Source: Stutzerimonas decontaminans (lineage in GTDB: Bacteria > Pseudomonadota > Gammaproteobacteria > Pseudomonadales > Pseudomonadaceae). From it: 64,000 nucleotides of DNA. Numbering within the stretch: position 1 is the stretch's first letter; each line of letters opens with the position of its first letter. The stretch covers positions 4,353,501-4,417,500 of the forward strand of contig NZ_CP007509.1 in assembly GCF_000661915.1 (NCBI RefSeq), written 5' to 3'. The notes under the pieces are model-generated. The model was not told the DNA's origin. It saw nothing but the letters and a program-made list of their open reading frames with translations, and made no database searches. A program made the position numbers and the translations under genes. This document shows positions 56,915 to 64,000 of this stretch, piece by piece.

Positions 56915-59647
56915 TCAAGGCACCAGACCATCACGCTTGACCGGATCGGTCAGCGGCAGCCTCAGACCGCTCTGGGCTGGCATCGGCGCTGCCGAATCCT
57001 CCAGCAGTGCGCGCAGCGGAGTGGCGATCGAGGCGGTGTAATCCTTGACGCAGCGGTGGTGGCCGCCGAGGACGTCGTAGCTTTCGAAGCTCGCACCCAT
57101 GTTGCGCCAGGCCCGGCTGGTGTAATCGGCAGAGAAATAGACCACCGGCGCGTCGATGCGCTGCGGCAGGTAGCGCGCCATCACCAGCGAGTACTGCAGG
57201 AAGCGCACGCGCACTTCGCGGTCCCGCGCCGTGGGGGGCGGCGCCACCTCGCCGGCCAGCCGCTGCTGCACCAGGCGCGTACCGCGGTGCGTGAGCTTCC
57301 AGGCCAGGTTGGCCAGGCGCTTCGGGTAGGGCCATTTGCTGGTTTCGCCGAAGCGGCTCAGCGCCTCGTAGGCACGGGCGAGATAGCTATCCGGCAACAC
57401 GCGGTCGAGGGTGCGCAGGATCGCTCGCGACCAGGGCCGCACATTGGCGGTGGGCGGGTCGATCAGCGCGACGATTTCCACGCGGTGTCCGGCTTCCACG
57501 AGCAGGCGAGCCGCTTCGAAGGCCACCAGCGCGCCGTTGCAGTAGCCGCCAATGCGATACGGCCCTTCGGGCTGACGCTCGAGGATCAGCGGCAGGCGCT
57601 CGCGGGCCATCTGTTGCACCGATTCGGGAATCGGCTCGTCGCCCATGCCGTGCGGCGCAATGGCGGTCAGCGGCTGCTGAGAGCCGAGCAGCCTGGCCAG
57701 GCGGCGGATGTAGTAACCGCCATGGGCGAAATCGCCGTGGAACCAGAACAACGCCGTCCGCCCCGGCTGCGCGTTAAAGTCGATGACGGGGATGACGTGC
57801 GCCGCGAGATTTTCCAGGCGCTCGGCCAGCTCTCGTGCGGTCTCGGCCTCCACCAGTACCGACTCGGGAATCACCCGGCCGAGCATCTGCTCCAGTTCGG
57901 TCAGCATCTCGGTGGCCAGCAGCGAATCGCCGCCGCAATCGAGAAAGTTGTCCTGCGGGCCTACCGCTTCGGTTTTCAGCAGGCGGCGCCAGAGCGCCAG
58001 CACTTCTTGCTCCAGCGGCGAGGCGGCCTCGCTGGCGCCGGCCTGACGGGCTCGCTCGCTGCGCTGCTCGACATACGCATCCGCCAGGTGATGGCGCAGT
58101 ACCTTGCCCGTCAGCCCGCGCGGCAAGGCGTCGACGACCTGTACGCGCCGCGGCACCTTGAAATAAACGAGCTCACCACGCAGGAAGTTCTGCAGTTCAC
58201 TGGGCGAGACACCCGTCTGCGGATGCAGCACGACCGCCGCGGCTACGTCCTGGCCGAGACGCGGATGCGGCACGGCGAACGCGGCGGCATCCGCCACCGC
58301 CGGATGGCGCAGCAAAGCGGCGTCGACTTCCGGCAGGCTGACCTTCTCGCCACCGCGGTTGATGACTTCGCGCAGGCGCCCGTGCAGGTAGAGGAAGCCG
58401 TCCTCGTCGAGGCTGCCGATGTCGCCGGTGTGGAACCAGCCCTCTCGCAGCACCTCATTCAGCGCGGGATCGCCGAGATAGCCGGGCATCACCGTTGCGC
58501 CGCGGACGCGGATTTCACCGCGCTGGCCGGTCGGCACCGGCAGGCCGTCCTCGTCGACGATGCTCAGCGTTTCCGGCCAGGGTCGGCCTACGCTGCCATT
58601 CTTGCGCTCCACGGGGGTATTGACGGCGATCTGCGCTGCCTCGCTGGAACCGTAATGCTCCAGCAGCGGGAAGCCCATGGCCTGTTCGAAGGCATCGATG
58701 ATGTCCTGCCCCAGCGGCGCGCCACCGGAAGAGGCGAAGCGCGGTCGGTGCGCGCCGAGGCCTTCGGGATGGGTAGTGGCGGCCTCGAGAATGGCGCGGT
58801 GCAGCGCCGGACCGGCGGAATACCAGGTGGGGCGCAGGGCGTCGAACCACTCGTGCAGGTCCACCACCGCAGGGCTGAGCGGGAAGGCGACACTGCCGCC
58901 TGCGAGCAAGGGTGTCAGGATGGTGACCTTCAGCCCGTGGGAATAATAGGGCGCTGACACGCACAGGCAGCGGTCGCCGGCATCCAGGCCGAACCAGCGC
59001 TGCCACTTGCGCGCAGCGGTCAGCATGTTGCGATGGGTGAAGGGAATCAGCTTGGGCAGGGCGGTGGTGCCGGAGCTGCGCAGGATGAACGCCGGGGCGT
59101 CAGGTAGCGGCAGGCCATCGGAGGCCGGCTGTGCGGCGAGCGGCATATCGAGCAGCAACGCCGGGCTGCCGTCCGCAGCCGCTTCGGCGCTGATCAGCGT
59201 CAGCCCATGGCGCTCGGCTGCGGCTCGGCCCTGCTGATCGCCATCGCTGCCGATCAGCAGGGCATCGAGCGGCAATTGCTTGAGAAACTGGTCCAGCTCG
59301 GCCGGGCCGAGGCGCGGATCGAGCGGTACGGCAACCGCCGAACAGGCGATGGCAATGATCGCGACCGCCGCCTGCGGGGCTTCCGGCAGCAATACACCGA
59401 TCCGCGCATCGCGGCCGAAGCCGGCCAGGCGCAACTGGCGACGGGTCTGCTCGATCATCTGCTGCAGGCCGCGATGGTCCAGCGGCGCGAAGCGGGTCGA
59501 AAGCACCGCCGGTCGATCGGGCGCGCCTTGCGCAATTCGGGTCAGCGCGGCATGCAGCGTGACGGGCGCGATGCTGCCGGTCGCCGGGTCGGGTATAGCA
59601 AAGACCGCGTCCGTAGCGGGCACGGTGGCGTCGGAGTCGTGGTTCAC
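56915..59647 (-). CDS. NRPS-like adenylation - carrier - thioesterase protein
   Basis: The 910-residue protein has an AMP-binding adenylation domain (residues 30-520; LRSSGTTALPKLIPFTHRN, YGSSEAAQIAVN, GWFHTGDIGSLDEDGFLYLHGR), a phosphopantetheine carrier domain (LDCGGDSLLATEML, about 585) and an alpha/beta-hydrolase thioesterase (about 640-880; LFWFHGDFAHGG, IGGYCNGALVAFEA, GGHHRCVKD). The thioesterase nucleophile is Cys (GYCNG) instead of Ser. There is no condensation domain. The A-T-TE order is that of enzymes that release aryl- or amino-acid-derived small molecules. The GTG at 59647 is the start. Its place upstream of quiC suggests an aromatic substrate such as protocatechuate; this is unproven. 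Confidence 0.8.
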   Translation of the reverse strand: MNHDSDATVPATDAVFAIPDPATGSIAPVTLHAALTRIAQGAPDRPAVLSTRFAPLDHRGLQQMIEQTRRQLRLAGFGRDARIGVLLPEAPQAAVAIIAIACSAVAVPLDPRLGPAELDQFLKQLPLDALLIGSDGDQQGRAAAERHGLTLISAEAAADGSPALLLDMPLAAQPASDGLPLPDAPAFILRSSGTTALPKLIPFTHRNMLTAARKWQRWFGLDAGDRCLCVSAPYYSHGLKVTILTPLLAGGSVAFPLSPAVVDLHEWFDALRPTWYSAGPALHRAILEAATTHPEGLGAHRPRFASSGGAPLGQDIIDAFEQAMGFPLLEHYGSSEAAQIAVNTPVERKNGSVGRPWPETLSIVDEDGLPVPTGQRGEIRVRGATVMPGYLGDPALNEVLREGWFHTGDIGSLDEDGFLYLHGRLREVINRGGEKVSLPEVDAALLRHPAVADAAAFAVPHPRLGQDVAAAVVLHPQTGVSPSELQNFLRGELVYFKVPRRVQVVDALPRGLTGKVLRHHLADAYVEQRSERARQAGASEAASPLEQEVLALWRRLLKTEAVGPQDNFLDCGGDSLLATEMLTELEQMLGRVIPESVLVEAETARELAERLENLAAHVIPVIDFNAQPGRTALFWFHGDFAHGGYYIRRLARLLGSQQPLTAIAPHGMGDEPIPESVQQMARERLPLILERQPEGPYRIGGYCNGALVAFEAARLLVEAGHRVEIVALIDPPTANVRPWSRAILRTLDRVLPDSYLARAYEALSRFGETSKWPYPKRLANLAWKLTHRGTRLVQQRLAGEVAPPPTARDREVRVRFLQYSLVMARYLPQRIDAPVVYFSADYTSRAWRNMGASFESYDVLGGHHRCVKDYTASIATPLRALLEDSAAPMPAQSGLRLPLTDPVKRDGLVP

Positions 59648-59793
59648 GGCTGTCTGTCCTAGGCTGGGTCCGGCCTGGCCACGGCTCGGATTGCTCAGCT
59701 AAGACAGTGCCGCCAGAAAAAGTTGCCCTGCACGACGCAACAAAATGTGTGCAATTAGCCGCTTGATACGCTCATTTGGCTGCGCAGAACGCT

Positions 59794-60726
59794 TTAACCC
59801 GCCGCTTCGCCCGCCTGTCGCTGGGCTTCCGCGGCACGGTTTTCCAACCTTCGCCAGAGCAATCGCACCGCGCCCTTGCGCATCAGCGAGCAGCGATACA
59901 GGCGGATCTCCAGTGGCACGCGCCATTGCTCGCTACCGCAGACCGCCAGCTCGCCGCGCTGCAGTTCGGGTTCGACACTGAGCCGCGGCACCCAGGCAAT
60001 GCCCAGCCCCTGCAGCGCCATGCTTTTCAGGCTGTCGGCCATGGCCGTCTCGTAAACGGTGGTCGAACGCAGTGCGCGCTGGCGCAGCAGCAGGTTCACC
60101 GAACGACCGAGAAAGGCGCCGGCGCTGTAGGCCAGCAGCGGCACCGTCTGCCCGCTGTCGACGTCGTACAGCGGGACGCCGTCGGCACCCGCCGCGCAAA
60201 CCGGCAGCATCTCGGTGCGGCCCAGGTGCAGCGAGGGAAACAGCTCCGGGTCGAGCTGCAGCGCGGCGTCCGGGTCGTAGTAGGCGAGGATCAGGTCGCA
60301 GCCACCTTCGCGCAGCACATGCACGGCTTCGCCGACGTTGGTGGCGATCAGCCGGGTGGCGAGGTTCAGTCCTTCGTGGCGCAGCCCGGCGATCCAGGCG
60401 GGGAAGAAGCCCAGCGCCAGTGAGTGCGCGGCGGAAATCTGCAGCACCTCGCCCTGCTGGCCCTCGACGTGGTGCAGATGGCGCACCACTTCGCCGAGCT
60501 GTTCGACCATGTTGCGCGCACTGACAAGAAACAGCTGACCGGCCTCGGTCAGCTCGATCGGCGTGCGCGAACGATTGATCAACTGCAGACCGAGAGCCTC
60601 TTCCAGCGAACGGATCCGCCGGCTGAAGGCAGGCTGGGTGACGAAGCGGCGTTGCGCGGCCTGGGAGAAGCTGCGGGTCGCTGCCAGGGCGATGAAGTCC
60701 TCCAGCCACTTGGTTTCCAGATTCAA
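59794..60726 (-). CDS. LysR-family transcriptional regulator
   Basis: The 310-residue regulator has the N-terminal winged helix-turn-helix (LEDFIALAATRSFSQAAQRR then VTQPAFSRRIRSLEEALG, residues 8-55) and a LysR effector-binding domain (about 90-300). The likely start is the TTG at 60726 with GAGGGA upstream. It is divergent from the aspartase gene across a 162-base gap, the usual arrangement for a LysR protein controlling its neighbour. The effector could be aspartate, fumarate or another dicarboxylate. Control of the downstream A-T-TE/quiC pair, which is read in the same direction, is also possible. Confidence 0.88.
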   Translation of the reverse strand: MNLETKWLEDFIALAATRSFSQAAQRRFVTQPAFSRRIRSLEEALGLQLINRSRTPIELTEAGQLFLVSARNMVEQLGEVVRHLHHVEGQQGEVLQISAAHSLALGFFPAWIAGLRHEGLNLATRLIATNVGEAVHVLREGGCDLILAYYDPDAALQLDPELFPSLHLGRTEMLPVCAAGADGVPLYDVDSGQTVPLLAYSAGAFLGRSVNLLLRQRALRSTTVYETAMADSLKSMALQGLGIAWVPRLSVEPELQRGELAVCGSEQWRVPLEIRLYRCSLMRKGAVRLLWRRLENRAAEAQRQAGEAAG

Positions 60727-60888
60727 CTGAACATCCCTCGATACGATTGCGGCCAGTACAAAGTCACAGCCACATTATGCCGTTTCGGCATAGGGCAGCC
60801 AGCAACGGCATTGGCCGCAAAACCTCTGAAAGCCTTACTTTAGGCGCACTGCAGCACTGCCTGCGCCTACCGAAGCCACATTACCATC

Positions 60889-62313
<1,425 letters not shown>

Positions 62314-62321
62314 TCATCCCT

Positions 62322-62372
62322 GCGCCCGGCACATAGCCGGGCGCTTGCTTTACGGGCCGCCAGTCCGGCCCG
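62322..62372 (+). terminator. Two hairpins between aspartase and symporter genes
   Basis: A perfect nine-base-pair stem (GCGCCCGGC/GCCGGGCGC, 62322-62344) is followed by ttgcttt, and a second G+C-rich stem lies at about 62353-62372. They could end most aspartase transcripts and lower expression of the symporter, or protect the mRNA. Confidence 0.5.
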
Positions 62373-62401
62373 TTCGCACAATAAAAACAACAGGAAAACC
62401 C

Positions 62402-63661
62402 ATGACTCAGAGTACGACCCTCTCCGCTCCCCTGCGCCTGCTCGTCCGCCTGCCGCTCTGGCAGCAGATCCTCATTGGCCTCGCCCTCGGCGTCGCCGCC
62501 GGCATGGCCTTCGGCGCAGACGCGCAGCTGCTGGCACCGATCGGCACGCTGTTTCTCAATGCGATCAAGATGCTCATCGTGCCGCTGGTGTTCGTCTCGC
62601 TGGTGGCCGGCATCACCTCGATGCAGGACAGCGCCAAGCTTGGCCGTATCAGCCTGAAAACCATCGCCATCTATCTGGTGACCACCGCCTTCGCGGTCAG
62701 CATCGGCCTGCTGTTCGGCGCGCTGTTCAGCCCCGGCGAAGGGATGAACATGGTCGCCAGTGGCAATGAACAGGCCAAGCAGGCGCCCTCGCTGGTGTCG
62801 ATCCTGGTCGGCCTGGTGCCGGCCAATCCGGTCACCGCCTTTGCCGAAGGCAACATCCTGCAGATCATCGTTTTCGCCATCGCGCTGGGCGTGAGCATCA
62901 ACCTGATCGGCGAGCGCGGCGCGCCGGCGGTGCGCCTGTTCGATGCGCTGGCCGAAACCTTCTACAAGCTCACTGACCTGGTGATGCGCGTCGCGCCGAT
63001 CGGCGTCTTCGCCCTGACCGCCGGTGTGGTCGGCAGCCATGGTGCCGAAGTGCTGCTGCCGCTGGCAGGCGTGATCGGGGTGATCTACCTGGCCAGCATC
63101 GCCCATGTACTGCTGGTCTACGGCGGGCTGCTCGGCCTGCTGGCGCGACTCAATCCGCTGCGTTTCTTCCAGGGCATCGCCCCGGCACTGGCGGTGGCAT
63201 TCAGTACGTCGAGCAGCTCCGGCACCCTGCCGGTGTCCATCGAGTGTGCACGCAAGAACCTCGGTGTATCGGAGGGTGTGGCGGGCTTCGTGCTGCCGGT
63301 GGGCGCGACCATCAACATGGACGGCACCGCGATCTATCAGGGCGTGCTCGCACTGTTCATCGCTCAGGCCTTCGGCATCGACCTCAGTGCCGGGCAGTAC
63401 GCGATGATCATCCTCACCGCGACGCTGGCCTCCATCGGCACCGCCGGCATCCCCGGCGCCGGGCTGATCATGCTCGGCCTGGTGCTCACCGCTGCCGGCC
63501 TGCCGCTGGAAGGCGTGGCGCTGATCGCCGGAATCGACCGCATCCTCGACATGGCGCGCACCACGGTGAACGTCGCCGGCGACCTGATGACCACCACCCT
63601 GGTCGGTCGTAGCGAGCAGGAGCTCGACCGCGCGATCTATGACAGCAGCAACAAGGAGTAA
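62402..63661 (+). CDS. Dicarboxylate/amino acid:cation symporter
   Basis: The 419-residue protein is a member of the DAACS family (GltP/DctA/GltT). It has eight membrane helices and the two re-entrant hairpins, including the serine-rich AVAFSTSSSSGTLPVSIECA (about residue 265), GATINMDGTAIYQG (about 302) and the last substrate-site region IAGIDRILDMARTTVNVAGD (about 370). The Arg in this last motif, where glutamate/aspartate carriers bind the side-chain carboxylate, fits an acidic substrate. The ATG at 62402 follows an AGGAAA site. With aspartase upstream, uptake of aspartate or C4-dicarboxylates is likely. Confidence 0.9.
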   Translation: MTQSTTLSAPLRLLVRLPLWQQILIGLALGVAAGMAFGADAQLLAPIGTLFLNAIKMLIVPLVFVSLVAGITSMQDSAKLGRISLKTIAIYLVTTAFAVSIGLLFGALFSPGEGMNMVASGNEQAKQAPSLVSILVGLVPANPVTAFAEGNILQIIVFAIALGVSINLIGERGAPAVRLFDALAETFYKLTDLVMRVAPIGVFALTAGVVGSHGAEVLLPLAGVIGVIYLASIAHVLLVYGGLLGLLARLNPLRFFQGIAPALAVAFSTSSSSGTLPVSIECARKNLGVSEGVAGFVLPVGATINMDGTAIYQGVLALFIAQAFGIDLSAGQYAMIILTATLASIGTAGIPGAGLIMLGLVLTAAGLPLEGVALIAGIDRILDMARTTVNVAGDLMTTTLVGRSEQELDRAIYDSSNKE

Positions 63662-63670
63662 CGGCGCGTG

Positions 63671-64000
63671 TCACTCGATGCCGAACAGCCCTTTCTCCAC
63701 ATGCGGCGTCGCCAGGCGCTCGCGGATCTCCGGGTCGATGCGCGGGTCGTCCGGGCTGTAGAGCATCACCTGGCGATAGGCACTGACCCGGTTGATCTCG
63801 CGGCCCAGGTATTCCCACACCACCGAGGTGCAGGCCGGTGTGCGGCGGTCGCCCGAGGAGACGCCGGTTTTCATTCCATTGAGGCGCGTAATGCGACTCT
63901 TGAAGCTGGGAATGAGGATGGTCTGGCTCATCTCGTTGAGCGTCAGCGATTCGTAGTCGATCAGGAACAGTCGGTCCTGCAGGCCGAAGGCCGCACCCAG
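63671..64000 (-). CDS. Unidentified protein, N-terminal part beyond the window
   Basis: An open minus-strand frame runs from the window edge (64000) to a stop at 63671, 109 residues. The visible part reads LGAAFGLQDRLFLIDYESL, then SRITRLNGMKTGVSSGDRRT, and ends HVEKGLFGIE. An internal ATG at 63931 could be a start, but coding character continues upstream without a break. I recognise no family. It is convergent with the symporter gene, nine bases apart. Confidence 0.6.
   Translation of the reverse strand: MGAAFGLQDRLFLIDYESLTLNEMSQTILIPSFKSRITRLNGMKTGVSSGDRRTPACTSVVWEYLGREINRVSAYRQVMLYSPDDPRIDPEIRERLATPHVEKGLFGIE

Overview
The window reads as a Pseudomonadaceae chromosome (Pseudomonas or Stutzerimonas type). 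Support comes from the high-GC codon use, the tRNA-Thr(TGT) 3' end, the purE-purK pair, the D-lactate-type dehydrogenase, QuiC fused to an HPPD-like domain, aspartase with a dicarboxylate symporter, and IS21 and IS3 elements of pseudomonad type. Species cannot be assigned from the sequence alone.

Positions 1 to 33,118 are the right part of a horizontally acquired island. Its right border is a 50-bp copy of the 3' half of tRNA-Thr (33,069-33,118), next to a P4-type tyrosine integrase preceded by paired 20-bp repeats. The intact tRNA should lie left of the window. The left part (1-3,852) is a graveyard of nested mobile elements: an IS21 element running off the window edge, a scrap of a second IS21 transposase, a 3'-truncated IS3 element, and a second tyrosine recombinase cut at its N-terminus.

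Between these lies a block of co-directional minus-strand genes (31,125 down to 3,874) that looks like an inducible defence island. At its head is a sigma-54 activator with an N-terminal CARF-like ligand-binding domain. Immediately after its stop codon there is a near-consensus sigma-54 promoter, then hsdR-hsdM-hsdS, an OLD-type ATPase/TOPRIM nuclease, a small coiled-coil protein, a DUF4145-RecD-like helicase and a TPR/OB-fold protein. A second near-consensus sigma-54 promoter (15,883-15,899) starts a translationally coupled operon: TerY-type vWA protein, PP2C phosphatase, Ser/Thr kinase (the TerY-P triad), a UPF1/DNA2-like SF1 helicase, an unknown protein with a HEPN-like R-x4-H motif, a coiled-coil McrB-like AAA+ GTPase/ATPase and a McrC/DUF2357-like partner. 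My main hypothesis is that the CARF activator senses a nucleotide or RNA-damage signal and switches on both operons through sigma-54.

Positions 33,119 to 46,000 are chromosomal flank with an unusual secretion locus: a periplasmic membrane-fusion protein, a GAF-containing HlyD protein, an M50-metalloprotease/HlyD fusion, a 2,243-residue DUF4347 adhesin with a LEPR-type N-terminal motif, and a lipoprotein TolC-like channel. There is no ABC ATPase and no autotransporter barrel.

From 46,000 to the end is mostly housekeeping and metabolism: a frameshifted nucleotidyltransferase, small conserved proteins, a 2-hydroxyacid dehydrogenase, a uracil-DNA-glycosylase-like protein, a DUF3299 protein, a GlsB-type membrane protein, purK and purE, and a Cache/PAS sensor kinase. 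These are followed by 3-dehydroshikimate dehydratase with an adjacent adenylation-carrier-thioesterase protein (catalytic Cys), a LysR regulator divergent from aspartase, a dicarboxylate symporter, and a gene cut by the window edge.
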